64,000 bases of DNA from Vreelandella nanhaiensis (GCF_003990185.1 NZ_RZHF01000004.1:618189-682188), one strand, 5' to 3'; counted from the stretch's first letter, positions 1-10,111 are shown. Notes: generated from the sequence alone by a model not told the origin. Translations and numbers: made by a program.

Positions 1-36
1 TCTCGCCGTAACGCTACGTATTGACAGGAAATAGCC

Positions 37-1422
37 ATGAACGTACCTGCTTCGATTTTTCGCGCCTACGATATTCGCGGTATTGTGGATAAAACGCTGA
101 GTGAATCCACCGCCGAGTGGATAGGCCGCGCCATCGGTACTGAGGCAGCTGCTCGCGGCGAGCAAAGCGTGATTGTCGCTCGTGATGGGCGCCTGTCCGG
201 TCCGCCCCTTCAGGCGGCACTGATCCGCGGCTTAATGGCCGCAGGGTGCGATGTTATCGACATAGGCATGGTACCTACCCCGGTTCTGTACTTCGCCACC
301 CACACCCTGCCCGGCAGCCGCTCGGGCGTAATGGTCACCGGCAGCCATAACCCACCGGACTACAATGGCTTCAAGATCGTACTGGCCGGTGAGACGCTTT
401 CTGGCGACGCGATCACAGCGCTTTTTAAGCGCATTGAGTCAAATGACTTAGCCAGCGGCCAGGGCAGCGTTCGCTCGTTGGATATACGCGCCGCGTACCT
501 TGCCCGTATCCTTGACGATGTCCACGTCAAGCGGCCTCTAAAAGCCGTGGTGGATTGCGGCAACGGCGTGGCGGGCGAACTTGGCCCGCAATTGATTGAG
601 CAGCTGGGCGTCACAACCACCGCCCTGTTTGCCGAGATCGACGGCCATTTCCCCAACCATCATCCCGACCCCGGCAAACCTGAAAATCTTCAGGACCTGA
701 TCAATAAGGTTCGAGAAACAGGCGCTGATATTGGGCTTGCCTTTGACGGCGACGGCGACCGAGTGGGTGTGGTGACCCCGCGCGGCAGAATGATCTACCC
801 CGACCATCTGCTGATGGTATTTGCGACCGACATGCTTACCCGTCATCCCGGCGCCCGCGTGATCTTTGATATCAAGTGTACCGGCAATCTTGCCCGGGTG
901 ATCAGCGAGGCCGGCGGCGAACCTGAAATGTGGCGCACCGGCCATTCGCTGATCAAGGCGCGCATGCAGGCCACCAATGCGCAGCTGGGGGGCGAGATGA
1001 GCGGGCATATTTTCTTCAAGGAGCGCTGGTATGGTTTTGACGATGGTCTTTATGCCGCCGCACGTCTGTTAGAAATATTGGCACTTCATAATGAAGATGC
1101 AGACGCCTTTTTTAACCGCTTTCCTCAGGATCCAAGTACACCGGAAATCAATATAATCGTAAGCGACGAAGAGAAATTTAGCCTGATAGAAGCGCTTGCC
1201 CGTGAGGGCGACTTCGGCGAAGGTATCAAAACCACGCTGGATGGTATCCGCGTTGACTACCCCGACGGTTGGGGCCTATGCCGCGCCTCCAATACCACGC
1301 CTGCCCTGGTGCTGCGTTTTGAAGGGAAGGACAGGGAAGCTTTGGCGCGTATAAGGGAACGCTTTGCCAATGCACTCGCACGCGTTGCGCCATCACTTGA
1401 GATTCCTGTAACGCCGGTTTAA
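37..1422 (+). CDS. algC: Phosphomannomutase/phosphoglucomutase AlgC
   Basis: Interconverts mannose-6-P/mannose-1-P and glucose-6-P/glucose-1-P for exopolysaccharide and LPS precursors in the cytosol. The protein is 461 residues, as expected for the alpha-D-phosphohexomutase family. The phosphoserine loop TGSHNPPDYNG carries the catalytic Ser103, the magnesium loop DGDGDR lies near residue 240, GEMSGH is the sugar-specificity loop, and RASNTTPALVLRFEG near the C-terminus binds the substrate phosphate. ATG 37 has CAGGAAA upstream. It is followed by argB and slmA in the same direction, the order also seen in Pseudomonas. Identity is secure; use for alginate-type polymer cannot be told from here. 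Confidence 0.96.
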   Translation: MNVPASIFRAYDIRGIVDKTLSESTAEWIGRAIGTEAAARGEQSVIVARDGRLSGPPLQAALIRGLMAAGCDVIDIGMVPTPVLYFATHTLPGSRSGVMVTGSHNPPDYNGFKIVLAGETLSGDAITALFKRIESNDLASGQGSVRSLDIRAAYLARILDDVHVKRPLKAVVDCGNGVAGELGPQLIEQLGVTTTALFAEIDGHFPNHHPDPGKPENLQDLINKVRETGADIGLAFDGDGDRVGVVTPRGRMIYPDHLLMVFATDMLTRHPGARVIFDIKCTGNLARVISEAGGEPEMWRTGHSLIKARMQATNAQLGGEMSGHIFFKERWYGFDDGLYAAARLLEILALHNEDADAFFNRFPQDPSTPEINIIVSDEEKFSLIEALAREGDFGEGIKTTLDGIRVDYPDGWGLCRASNTTPALVLRFEGKDREALARIRERFANALARVAPSLEIPVTPV

Positions 1423-1485
1423 ACACTCGGCAGATACGATAACAATGCCGTTAGCTACTACTATCCGAGTAAAAGAAAACAGTAA

Positions 1486-2400
<915 letters not shown>

Positions 2401-2421
2401 CCGCGACGGAGGGCTAACGTC

Positions 2422-3030
2422 ATGAGTGACGACCGTAAACCTCGCCGCCGCGAGCAGATTCTTCAGGCGCTTGCCTTAATGCTTGAAGAGGACAGCGGAA
2501 AACGCATCACCACAGCGGCACTGGCGCGCCAAGTAGGCGTTTCAGAGGCGGCGCTTTACCGCCACTTTCCAAGTAAGGCGCGGATGTTCGAGGGCTTAAT
2601 CGATTTTATCGAAGAGAGCATCTTTGCGCGTATTAGGCGGATTTTAGAAGAAGTCCCCGACGCCACCGCGCGCTGCGGCAATATTCTGGCGCTACTGCTG
2701 GGCTTTGCCGAAAAAAACCCCGGGCTCGCCCGTGTAATGGGGGGTGATGTCCTGACCGGTGAAACCGCCCGCCTGCGCCTGCGGGTTCATCAGCTGTTCG
2801 AACGCATGGAAACACAGCTCAAGCAGGTTATTCGCGAAGCCGAACTTCGCGAAGGGCGCCGCCCACGCATCCCCGCGTCAGCGGCCGCCAATCTATTGAT
2901 TGCCCAAGCCGAGGGGCGTATTGCGCAATATGTACGCAGCGATTTCAAACGCCTGCCTACCGAATACTGGGAAGATCAGTGGCCGCTGCTTGCCGGGCAA
3001 CTGCTGCGCGAAGCACCGCAGGCGGCCTAA
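2422..3030 (+). CDS. slmA: Nucleoid occlusion factor SlmA (TetR family)
   Basis: DNA-bound inhibitor of FtsZ ring assembly over the chromosome. The 202-residue protein has a TetR helix-turn-helix at about residues 30-52 (TTAALARQVGVSEAALYRHF) followed by KARMFEGLIDFIEE, typical of SlmA, then an all-helical dimer and FtsZ-binding domain. Length is close to the E. coli protein (198). GGAGGG lies just upstream of ATG 2422. Position directly after argB is the usual gammaproteobacterial context. It complements the minCDE genes at 46-48 kb, the second division-site selection system of this window. Confidence 0.93.
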   Translation: MSDDRKPRRREQILQALALMLEEDSGKRITTAALARQVGVSEAALYRHFPSKARMFEGLIDFIEESIFARIRRILEEVPDATARCGNILALLLGFAEKNPGLARVMGGDVLTGETARLRLRVHQLFERMETQLKQVIREAELREGRRPRIPASAAANLLIAQAEGRIAQYVRSDFKRLPTEYWEDQWPLLAGQLLREAPQAA

Positions 3031-3108
3031 AACATAACGGTAAGATGGCCGACAAGGTAGTTGGCCGCTTAAATGTTTAAGGGCTATCTCTGCCAAAGGA
3101 AGGCTCTT

Positions 3109-3408
3109 TTGAATATTACCCACCTTGAACACACCTTTATCGCCCTACTCTTTCAAGCCCTGCTTTGGCCGTTTGTGGGTCGCTGGGTGGCGGGGTCGTT
3201 AATTGTCGCGGTCTTTTTAGGACGAGAGATTGCCCAGCACGAATATGCCGGTGGAGGCGCTAACGAGGTGTGGTATCTCTATGGGTTGTTCAACCACTGG
3301 TCGTTGGATTCTTTTCTAGATTTCGCAGCTCCGGCCTTGGCGTGTGCCTTTATAGCATTAGCCATGCCTGGTGGCTGGCTCTGGAAACAGTTTGCCAAGA
3401 GCATATAG
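3109..3408 (+). CDS. Small membrane protein of unknown function
   Basis: I do not recognise this protein. From the TTG start at 3109 it is 99 residues, with two or three hydrophobic segments (about residues 8-35 and 68-88) separated by a polar stretch containing HEYAGGGANEVWYLYG. The TTG is preferred over ATG 3073 because AAAGGAAGG ends six bases before it, whereas ATG 3073 has no ribosome site. Aromatic and histidine-rich loops hint at a small integral membrane protein. It lies between slmA and a bidirectional terminator shared with convergent rpoH. No function is assigned. Confidence 0.6.
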   Translation: MNITHLEHTFIALLFQALLWPFVGRWVAGSLIVAVFLGREIAQHEYAGGGANEVWYLYGLFNHWSLDSFLDFAAPALACAFIALAMPGGWLWKQFAKSI

Positions 3409-3444
3409 ATCAGCACTGAACGCCTTGCCTGGCAGGTATAAAAA

Positions 3445-3475
3445 ACCGGCACTGCCAAGGCAGCGCCGGTCTTTT
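3445..3475. terminator. Bidirectional Rho-independent terminator
   Basis: ACCGGC and CTGCC pair with GGCAG and GCCGGT around an AA loop (3445-3470), with A-tract on the left and CTTTTT on the right. It lies between the convergent small membrane protein gene and rpoH, so it can end both transcripts. Confidence 0.88.
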
Positions 3476-3492
3476 TGTACGCTAATAGCGTT

Positions 3493-4359
3493 TTAAGCCG
3501 CCACGGCGTCGCCCATTTTCTGGCGCAGTTTTTTCATCGCGTTCTTTTCCAGCTGCCGAATTCGCTCGGCGCTGACACCGTAAACATCGGCCAGATCATG
3601 CAGCGTAGCCTTGTTATCGGTCAGCCAGCGGCGCTGTAAAATATCCCGCGAACGCTCATCCAGCCCTTTCAACGCCAGCTGCAAACGACGCGTTGAGTCT
3701 TCCTCAAAATCGCTGTCTTCAAGCTGCATGGCCGGGTCTGCCGAAGCGTCGTCCAGAAAGTAAGCCGGTGCCTGATAAGTGCTCTCTTCATCATCACTTG
3801 GCGAGGCGTCATAGCCTGCGTCATAAGCAGAAAGACGCCCTTCCATATCACGTACGACTTCCGGCTTGACATCGAGATCCCTGGCAATGGCATCGACTTC
3901 GTCGTTATTCAACCACGCCAGACGCTTTTTAGCGCTGCGCAGGTTGAAGAACAGCTTACGCTGGGCCTTGGTCGTGGCAATTTTAACAATTCGCCAGTTA
4001 CGCAGCACAAACTCGTGGATTTCAGCCTTGATCCAGTGCACTGCAAACGATACCAGGCGTACCCCTTGGTTGGGGTCGAAACGCTTAACGGCTTTCATCA
4101 AGCCCACGTTACCTTCCTGAATCAGGTCAGCCTGAGGCAGCCCATAGCCTGAGTAACTGCGGGCGATATGCACCACAAAACGCAGATGCGACAGCACCAA
4201 GCGGCGCGCTGCTTCCAGGTCGCCTTTATCGTATAAGCGGAACGCAAGCTCTCGCTCTTCTTCAACACTCAGCACCGAGATGCCGTTAACCGCTCGAATA
4301 TAGCCGCCCAGGTCATGGCCTGGAGAAAGCTGTCCCACCGGTAGAAGACTAGTGCTCAT
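3493..4359 (-). CDS. rpoH: RNA polymerase heat-shock sigma factor RpoH (sigma-32)
   Basis: Directs RNA polymerase to heat-shock promoters. The 288-residue protein has sigma region 1.2/2 with [26 protein letters not shown], the RpoH box QRKLFFNLR that is diagnostic for sigma-32, and a region 4 helix-turn-helix with [25 protein letters not shown] at the C-terminus. An acidic insert near residues 165-200 is rather long. ATG 4359 is preferred over TTG 4365 because GGGAGACC is well spaced from it. It follows ftsYEX in the same direction, the common proteobacterial order, with a 234-base gap holding its own leader. Confidence 0.95.
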   Translation of the reverse strand: MSTSLLPVGQLSPGHDLGGYIRAVNGISVLSVEEERELAFRLYDKGDLEAARRLVLSHLRFVVHIARSYSGYGLPQADLIQEGNVGLMKAVKRFDPNQGVRLVSFAVHWIKAEIHEFVLRNWRIVKIATTKAQRKLFFNLRSAKKRLAWLNNDEVDAIARDLDVKPEVVRDMEGRLSAYDAGYDASPSDDEESTYQAPAYFLDDASADPAMQLEDSDFEEDSTRRLQLALKGLDERSRDILQRRWLTDNKATLHDLADVYGVSAERIRQLEKNAMKKLRQKMGDAVAA

Positions 4360-4446
4360 ATGCAAACGGTCTCCCTATCAATCTATCGTGGTTGGCGTAT
4401 GCGGTTGAAATCACACTGTACGCCTCAATTTAATCTCTAAGACTCT

Positions 4447-4478
4447 ACCTGCTTGACAAGGTTCACTTGGATGCAGGT
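4447..4478 (-). promoter_or_regulatory. Nested inverted repeat in the rpoH leader
   Basis: ACCTGC (4447-4452) and GCAGGT (4473-4478) form the outer arms; CAAG and CTTG form an inner stem around GTTCA. In rpoH mRNA this makes a hairpin about 90-120 nucleotides before the start codon. It has no U-tract, so it is not a terminator. It could be an operator or a structured 5' leader. The rest of 4366-4593 is AT-rich and presumably holds rpoH promoters, which I cannot place with confidence. Confidence 0.4.
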
Positions 4479-4593
4479 CTGTTGCGCTTGTCTACTATAT
4501 TGTTACTATCATGTTTCTAATGCTATATCTCTGCTGCGATGCGACGGTAGGATAATGAAACATTGTTACCGTTAGCAGACACTGCATGAGTTC

Positions 4594-5643
4594 TTAACGT
4601 GGGCGAATGCTGGTGAGATGACGGGTAACTGCCAGCCAAGCCCCCAACCAGCCTAATAGCGTACTGCAGGATAGCAAAATTGTAGCGCCAGTCATATCCA
4701 ACTGTGGTAGTGAAAAGCTCGCGCCATAACTTGCCGCCAGTGCCGCGACAGGCAACGATAGCCAGTGATTTCCTAGCCCGAGCAGGCCCAGTGCTAAAAG
4801 CCCACCGCCCAGGCCATACCAGGCGCCGCTGTACAGAAACGGTCGACGAACAAAGGCGTGGGTCGCCCCAATCAGCATGACCACCTCAATTTCTCGACGT
4901 CGACTCTCTACCGCCAGTCGAATGGTGTTGCCGACGACCAGAAGCACCCCAAGCCCGAACAGCACGCCAAGCGCCAGCGCTACCCGCCGCCCAAGGGCTG
5001 CCAGATGCCGCAAGCGCTCTACCCATGCCAAATCAACCCGCACTTCATCAACCCCCGCCAGCGCTTCCAGCGTGCTGGCCAGCTGCTGCATGGCGGCGGT
5101 CTCCACGTCTTGCGGCCGTACCACAATACTTGCCGGTAGCGGGTTATCATCAAGCCCTGCCAGCGCATCATCCAGACCCAGCGACCGCTGGAATTCGGCC
5201 ATACCCTGCTCAGCGCTGATCATGCGAGTATCAAGCACTGCCTGCTCCGCACTTACCGCCTGTTCAATACGCTCGGCCTGACCCGGGTCTATCGCGGGCT
5301 GTAAATATACGGTAAGCGTAGCGCTCTCATCCAGTTCAGCATCCAGCAAACGTGCGCTGTCCAGGGTTAGCCATAAGGCAGCAGGGAGTACCAGAGCAAT
5401 CGCAATCGCGAGCATGGTGAGCAGGTTGCCAACCGGATGGCGTACCAGACGATAAAAGCTGTCCCAGCTCATTGCCCGATGGTGACGCCCCCAGGCGCGC
5501 AAACGGCTCGAAAGCCGGGCCTGCTGGGAGTTGGCACCACGCCGCTTGGGCGACTCCTGGCGTGGCGGAGCTACCCTGCTTCTCTCCTTGGACGCTTTTG
5601 GCGCAGCTCCCCTGGGGCGCCTAGGTGTCGTTGACGGTTTCAT
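4594..5643 (-). CDS. ftsX: Cell division ABC transporter permease FtsX
   Basis: Inner-membrane partner of FtsE; the complex controls peptidoglycan amidases at the septum. The 349-residue protein has a basic, Arg/Pro/Ser-rich cytoplasmic extension (about residues 1-60), a first membrane segment near 72-95, a periplasmic domain (about 100-215), and three further membrane segments. The segment GNTIRLAVESRRREIEVVMLIGA is typical of FtsX. ATG 5643 overlaps the ftsE stop by four bases, so translation is coupled. The N-terminal tail is longer than in Bacillus-type FtsX but usual for gammaproteobacteria. Confidence 0.93.
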   Translation of the reverse strand: MKPSTTPRRPRGAAPKASKERSRVAPPRQESPKRRGANSQQARLSSRLRAWGRHHRAMSWDSFYRLVRHPVGNLLTMLAIAIALVLPAALWLTLDSARLLDAELDESATLTVYLQPAIDPGQAERIEQAVSAEQAVLDTRMISAEQGMAEFQRSLGLDDALAGLDDNPLPASIVVRPQDVETAAMQQLASTLEALAGVDEVRVDLAWVERLRHLAALGRRVALALGVLFGLGVLLVVGNTIRLAVESRRREIEVVMLIGATHAFVRRPFLYSGAWYGLGGGLLALGLLGLGNHWLSLPVAALAASYGASFSLPQLDMTGATILLSCSTLLGWLGAWLAVTRHLTSIRPR

Positions 5644-6308
5644 ACGGCCCTCTCGTCGGCCACCAGGCGCCCTTCACGCAAACGCAAAATGCGGTGACGC
5701 AAGCGGGCAATCAGCGCCAAGTCGTGACTTGCAATCATGACCGTAGTACCGATGTGGTTGAAGTCTTCAAAAAGCGCCATGATGTCAGCAGAGAGCTGTG
5801 GGTCCAGATTACCCGTTGGCTCATCGGCCAGCAGTAACGAAGGCTTGTTGACCACCGCGCGGGCAATGCCCACCCGCTGTTGCTCGCCGCCGGAAAGCTC
5901 TACGGGCAGCGCCTTTTCGCGGTGCAGCAAACCGACTTTATCCAATGCGGCACGTACCCGGCGCGCTGTTTCTCGTGGCTCGATGCCCTGAATTTCAAGC
6001 GGCAATGACACGTTGTGAAACACGCTTCGGTCAAACAGCAGCTGGTGGTCCTGAAAGACCACACCTATCTGGCGTCGATAAAAAGGCACCTGGCTTGCAT
6101 GAAGCTGAGCAATATCATGCCCGGCGACCATTACTCGCCCCCGGCTGGGCTTTTCAAGGCGCATGATCAAGCGCAGCAAGGAGCTTTTGCCCGCCCCGGA
6201 ATGCCCGGTCAGAAACACCATTTCACCGCGTTCTACGCGAAAATCCAGGTGGGCCAAGGCTTCAAAGCGTCCTCCATAGCGCTTACCGACATGCTCGAAA
6301 GCAATCAT
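5640..6308 (-). CDS. ftsE: Cell division ATP-binding protein FtsE
   Basis: ATPase that powers FtsX during septal peptidoglycan remodelling. It has 222 residues with Walker [12 protein letters not shown] (about 36-46), Q-loop VFQDHQLL, signature LSGGEQQR, Walker [13 protein letters not shown] and switch histidine ASHDLALI. The gene overlaps ftsX by four bases downstream and ftsY by four bases upstream, so ftsY-ftsE-ftsX is one coupled operon. Confidence 0.96.
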   Translation of the reverse strand: MIAFEHVGKRYGGRFEALAHLDFRVERGEMVFLTGHSGAGKSSLLRLIMRLEKPSRGRVMVAGHDIAQLHASQVPFYRRQIGVVFQDHQLLFDRSVFHNVSLPLEIQGIEPRETARRVRAALDKVGLLHREKALPVELSGGEQQRVGIARAVVNKPSLLLADEPTGNLDPQLSADIMALFEDFNHIGTTVMIASHDLALIARLRHRILRLREGRLVADERAV

Positions 6309-7852
6309 GCGCGGCCATCATCCCCTTGACGGTCAAACAGGGCATTGACAAAGTCTTCGGCTTCGAAGGGACGCAGGTCATCTAGTCCCTCTCCCACACC
6401 AATGAAACGGATAGGCGTTTTTAGCTGCTTGGCCAAGGCAAAGATAATGCCGCCCTTTGCTGTGCCGTCCAGCTTGGTGAGTGTGATTCCTGTGACTGGC
6501 ACGGCTTCATTGAACGTGCTCGCCTGAGCAATCGCGTTTTGCCCGGTACCCGCATCCAGTACCAGCATGACTTCATGGGGTGCAGTGCCGTCCACTTTCT
6601 TCATAACGCGATGAACTTTTTTCAGCTCCTCCATCAAGTGGCTCTTGTTGTGCAAGCGGCCCGCCGTATCGGCGATCAGTACATCCACCCCACGCGCCTT
6701 AGCAGCGGCCACGGCATCATAAATCACCGACGCACTGTCAGCACCGGTATGCTGAGCAATAACCGGCACGCTGTTGCGCTCGCCCCACACTTTAAGCTGC
6801 TCAACCGCCGCCGCCCGGAAGGTATCCCCGGCCGCCAACATGACGCTCTTACCTTCGCGCTGAAAACGCTGGGTGAGTTTACCGATGGTGGTGGTTTTTC
6901 CCACCCCGTTCACGCCAACCACTAGAATAACAAACGGGCCATCCGACTGTTTTTGCAGATCAAGCGGCGCGGCGACCGGCCCCAGCATGGCGGCCAGCTC
7001 TTCCTGCAAGCCACGGTACAGTGCCTCGGGGTTGTTGAGTTCCTTGCGCGATACACGCGCTTCCAGTCGCTCGATAATCTCGCTGGTGGCATCGATCCCC
7101 ACATCAGCCATCAGCAGCTGGGTCTCCAGATCTTCCAACAACTCTTCATCAATCTGCTTCTTACCCAAAAACAGGTCGGCGATGCCGTCGGTCAGATTGG
7201 CGCGGGTCTTGCCCAGGCCTGACTTAATGCGTGCAAACCAGCCCTGTTTTTCAGCCTTTGCGGCCACCGGCTTCTCTTGAAGCACTGGTTTCGCTTCAGG
7301 CTGGAGGTCTGGCGCCGGTTTGACAGGCTCGACTTCGGGCTCAGGAGCAGGCTCTGGCTTGGTCTCCGGTTTAATCGGATCGATTTCAGGCTCAGGAGCA
7401 GGCTCCGGCTTGGTCTCGGGCTCCGGTTTAATCGGATCGATTTCAGGCTCAGGAGCAGGTTCCGGCTTAATTTCGGGTTCCGGTTTAATCGGATCGATTT
7501 TGGGCTCAGGAGCAGGTTCCGGCTTAATTTCGGGTTCCGGTTTAATCGGATCGATTTTGGGCTCAGGAGCAGGCTCCGGCTTAATCTCGGGCTCCGGTGT
7601 AACCGGATCAACATCAGGCTCAGGCACTGGTTCGATCTCAGGCCCGGAAGCAGGGTGGGTCTCGGCCTGCGACTCCTGGGACTTTTTATCAAGCAGCTCT
7701 TCGCCGTGCAGCTGTTCCGGGGCATCCTGTTTCTGCCGTTCTTCTTTGTGTAGCTCTTCTTGCTCCAGCTCTTCCTGGCGCAACTCCTCTTGCTGTAACT
7801 CCTGGGAGTCATGCTTTTTCTTACGCTTGAAAAAACCAAACATGGTTGTCAT
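6305..7852 (-). CDS. ftsY: Signal recognition particle receptor FtsY
   Basis: Membrane-associated GTPase that docks the Ffh-ribosome complex at the translocon. Of 515 residues, the first ~200 form a charged A domain: a basic start ([12 protein letters not shown]), a Glu/Gln-rich stretch, then five near-identical Pro/Glu-rich repeats of 19 residues (coordinates in a separate entry). The NG domain follows with [14 protein letters not shown] (G1), [16 protein letters not shown] (G3) and [10 protein letters not shown] (G4). ATG 7843 is an alternative start three codons in. The A domain is variable in all FtsY, but tandem repeats this regular are uncommon. Ffh, its partner, is at 35.7 kb. Confidence 0.96.
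   Translation of the reverse strand: MTTMFGFFKRKKKHDSQELQQEELRQEELEQEELHKEERQKQDAPEQLHGEELLDKKSQESQAETHPASGPEIEPVPEPDVDPVTPEPEIKPEPAPEPKIDPIKPEPEIKPEPAPEPKIDPIKPEPEIKPEPAPEPEIDPIKPEPETKPEPAPEPEIDPIKPETKPEPAPEPEVEPVKPAPDLQPEAKPVLQEKPVAAKAEKQGWFARIKSGLGKTRANLTDGIADLFLGKKQIDEELLEDLETQLLMADVGIDATSEIIERLEARVSRKELNNPEALYRGLQEELAAMLGPVAAPLDLQKQSDGPFVILVVGVNGVGKTTTIGKLTQRFQREGKSVMLAAGDTFRAAAVEQLKVWGERNSVPVIAQHTGADSASVIYDAVAAAKARGVDVLIADTAGRLHNKSHLMEELKKVHRVMKKVDGTAPHEVMLVLDAGTGQNAIAQASTFNEAVPVTGITLTKLDGTAKGGIIFALAKQLKTPIRFIGVGEGLDDLRPFEAEDFVNALFDRQGDDGRA
7338..7616 (-). repeat. 57-bp coding tandem repeat within ftsY
   Basis: Units begin at 7338, 7389, 7446, 7503 and 7560, each with GGCTCAGGAGCAGG on the plus strand. 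Four units are 57 bp and the first is 51 bp (two codons shorter). Each encodes a 19-residue block of the form [18 protein letters not shown]. The unit is a multiple of three, so copy-number change keeps the frame. The central units are almost identical in DNA, which suggests recent expansion. Confidence 0.93.
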
Positions 7853-7933
7853 CCGACTTGAAAGGTGAACATTGTGACCATCCTACCACCGCCAACCAAG
7901 ACTTTGGATAAGTAGCCCGCTACAATCCCCGAT

Positions 7934-8554
7934 ATGACACGACAACGCTCTCCCCGCTCAAGCTCTCGCTCTTCAGCTTCCCATGGCGCGCCCTCCCGGC
8001 AGCCGGGTAAGTTACGTATTATCGGTGGTGACTACCGGCGCCGCCAGTTACCCGTACTCGACCGCCCGGGACTACGTCCAACCCCTGACCGAGTGCGCGA
8101 AGCACTGTTCAACTGGCTAGGCCAGCAACTATACGGCCAGCGTGTGCTGGACCTGTTTGCAGGCACCGGCGCGTTAGGCATCGAAGCGCTTTCCCGTGGT
8201 GCCATTCACGTGGACTTTGTCGAACGTGACAGCACCGTGGCGGCGCATATTACCCAAAACCTGGCCACGCTTGGGGCTACTCGCGGGTACGTTACCCCAC
8301 GCGATGCGCTGCTGTTTCTCGGCCAACCGGCAAGCCCCTATGATTTGGTGTTTCTCGACCCACCCTTTCATCAAGCATTAGCCGCCCCTTGCTGCAGCGC
8401 GCTGGAACAGGCTGGCTGGCTTTCGGCCGATGCCATGATTTACCTGGAAACCGAACGCACTCTCACGCCTTCCGTTCCGGCTAACTGGCAGCTGCACCGT
8501 GAAACCCAGGCAGGAGAAAGCACGGCCCGTCTCTACCAACGACAAACACCCTAA
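7934..8554 (+). CDS. rsmD: 16S rRNA (guanine966-N2)-methyltransferase RsmD
   Basis: Methylates G966 of 16S rRNA during 30S assembly. The 206-residue protein carries the family start LRIIGGDYRRRQLPV (near residue 28), RPTPDRVREALFNWL, the SAM-binding loop LDLFAGTGALGIEALSRGA, and the catalytic LDPPF motif. A Ser/Arg-rich 25-residue N-terminal tail precedes the fold. It is divergent from ftsY with an 81-base spacer, the standard ftsY/rsmD arrangement. No good ribosome site is visible before ATG 7934. Confidence 0.95.
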   Translation: MTRQRSPRSSSRSSASHGAPSRQPGKLRIIGGDYRRRQLPVLDRPGLRPTPDRVREALFNWLGQQLYGQRVLDLFAGTGALGIEALSRGAIHVDFVERDSTVAAHITQNLATLGATRGYVTPRDALLFLGQPASPYDLVFLDPPFHQALAAPCCSALEQAGWLSADAMIYLETERTLTPSVPANWQLHRETQAGESTARLYQRQTP

Positions 8555-8648
8555 ACAGCGCTTGCCGACAGCGCCTGCGAGCGTTACGCTCGCCTCATTC
8601 GCCCCTGTTGGCACGCCTGTTGTTCGTTTTTTAACCCTGGAGGTTTAC

Positions 8649-8831
8649 ATGAGTCTGGAACTGTTCAATCAGCTCGAACAGAAAGTCACCGATACGGTGG
8701 AAGCACTGGAAATGATGAAGCTGGAAAATGAAGAGCTGCGCGATGAAAACGCCAAGCTCAAGCAGGAGCGCGAAGAATGGGAACGTCGCCTGAACAGCCT
8801 GTTAAGCAAGTTTGAAGGCAGCGCTAGCTAA
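8649..8831 (+). CDS. zapB: ZapB-like cell division coiled-coil protein
   Basis: A 60-residue, almost wholly coiled-coil protein rich in Glu, Lys and Leu, starting MSLELFNQLEQKVTDTVEAL and continuing with an ELRDENAKLKQEREEWERR heptad region. This matches the short ZapB family, which bundles FtsZ-associated rings through ZapA. ATG 8649 is chosen because TGGAGG lies seven bases upstream; an in-frame extension to 8499 runs through rsmD and is not credible. Its 3' end overlaps convergent rimI by eight bases. Confidence 0.8.
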   Translation: MSLELFNQLEQKVTDTVEALEMMKLENEELRDENAKLKQEREEWERRLNSLLSKFEGSAS

Positions 8832-9273
8832 GCGCCCGCGACATTAGCAGCGCGTCTTCACGCCCGGCGGTGTCCTTAACTGCCGGGTAGTAGTTTTTGC
8901 GCTGCCCATCCAGGTCAAATCCCATGCGCCGGTAGAGGCTGATAGCGGCCCTATTGCCCGCACGCACCTCAAGCAGCAAACGCTCGCTTTGCCACTCAAC
9001 GGCTTTTTTCAGCACCGCCTGCATGAGTTCGCTGCCCATTCCCAAATGACGACAGGCTGGCAGTACGCCAATCGCCTGAAGCTCTGCGTCAAAAGGCAGG
9101 CGGGCAAGCACCGCATAGCCTACCAGTACCTCTTCCTGAAAGCGCCCCAGAATACAGTGGTTACTGGTGCCGGTTAGTGCCTCCTTCAGCAGAGCATCGC
9201 TTGCACCGCTTTGGGCCTGAGCCTCAAGCGCTACCAGCGATGCGTAGTCCTTTTCCTGAAGCTCAGTCGTCAT
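8824..9273 (-). CDS. rimI: Ribosomal protein S18-alanine N-acetyltransferase RimI
   Basis: GNAT-family enzyme that acetylates the N-terminal alanine of ribosomal protein S18. From ATG 9273 it has 149 residues; the acetyl-CoA loop is seen as LPACRHLGMGSELMQAVL, followed by LEVRAGNRAAISLYRRMGFDLDGQRKNYY, the classic RimI end including the RKNYY motif. Starts at 9318 and 9291 are possible but lie deep in the preceding gene. It overlaps that gene by 11 bases. The gene before it is a probable holD, as in E. coli where holD and rimI adjoin. Confidence 0.9.
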   Translation of the reverse strand: MTTELQEKDYASLVALEAQAQSGASDALLKEALTGTSNHCILGRFQEEVLVGYAVLARLPFDAELQAIGVLPACRHLGMGSELMQAVLKKAVEWQSERLLLEVRAGNRAAISLYRRMGFDLDGQRKNYYPAVKDTAGREDALLMSRALS

Positions 9274-10111
9274 TTGGCTGGCCTTGCTCATGGCTCTGCC
9301 AGTGAGGGGCCAGCTCATTTAATGAAGGCCAGAGGTCGCGCTTGGCAGCGCCGCTTTGCAACAGGCTCTCAAGCGTTGGCCCTTGCCATACCGGCAGCGC
9401 CAGCGTCTGGCTGCGGACGTCCTGGATGTCCAATACGCGCAGTATATCTGTCGCACCCGGGTCGTGTTGACCTCCCCACCAGAGCACGCGTTCCAGCGCC
9501 CATTGCTTTCGACCTGCGCTGCCCGCGATAAACGCTGTAAGCCCTTCTCGAGCTTCTTCAAGCGGCTCTTGCGCAGCGAAGACATTGGCCATAGGCGGCC
9601 ATTTGAATAGCGTGATGTCGGGCAGCGCGTCTAGCTCAATGCCTGAAGCGTGCAAGATATTACCTAGCAGGCGCTGCGCCTGAGGCGTTAGCTCGCCAGA
9701 ATGCAAGCTCAGCCAACGGTTGCCGATACACACGCAGGAAAGCGTAAAGTGCAACGGCTTGGCAGGCGCGACAGGTGACGCGCTGGGCGTTGGCTCAGCG
9801 GATGTTTCAACCGCCGCCTTGTCGACGGGCTCAGCCGGCGCGGATTGGCCAAGCAGCGCACGCACCGCTGAAGGAGACGACTCAGAGGTAGCCTGCTCGG
9901 CTTCCTGAGACAGCCGAACAGGTTCTCCACGTGCCGCTGGCGCGTCGTCAAGCAGAGCTTGCAGCCGTTCACGCGGGGGCGTTTTTTCCGGCGGGGTATC
10001 GTCCCATTCGCAAGCTTCTGTCGGCAGCGCATTAGGCAACTGGTAACGCGACGCCCAGGCGGTAATACCCATGGCGTCCAGGTAGTGGCGCCTCGTAACC
10101 TCAGGTGTCAC
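9263..10111 (-). CDS. holD: Probable DNA polymerase III psi subunit (cryptic HolD)
   Basis: Likely psi subunit, which bridges the clamp loader and the chi subunit. The 282-residue protein starts with YLDAMGITAWASRYQLP, closely resembling the E. coli HolD N-terminus (LGITQW..RRP) that binds DnaX. A long low-complexity linker rich in Ala, Pro, Ser and Glu (about residues 55-140) follows, then a globular C-terminal domain ending with LWPSLNELAPHW. Pseudomonad psi is likewise enlarged and lies next to rimI. GTG 10111 overlaps the bolA stop in GTGA, so I prefer it over the upstream ATG 10168. Assignment rests on the short motif and on synteny. Confidence 0.62.
   Translation of the reverse strand: MTPEVTRRHYLDAMGITAWASRYQLPNALPTEACEWDDTPPEKTPPRERLQALLDDAPAARGEPVRLSQEAEQATSESSPSAVRALLGQSAPAEPVDKAAVETSAEPTPSASPVAPAKPLHFTLSCVCIGNRWLSLHSGELTPQAQRLLGNILHASGIELDALPDITLFKWPPMANVFAAQEPLEEAREGLTAFIAGSAGRKQWALERVLWWGGQHDPGATDILRVLDIQDVRSQTLALPVWQGPTLESLLQSGAAKRDLWPSLNELAPHWQSHEQGQPNDD

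Noticed and set aside
7277..7868. Plus-strand open frames across ftsY
   Set aside because: They arise from the 57-bp repeat, which leaves all frames open; compositions are low complexity.
8577..8593. Hairpin GCGAGCG-TTA-CGCTCGC between rsmD and zapB
   Set aside because: Stable but lacks a U-tract; could be a simple spacer palindrome.
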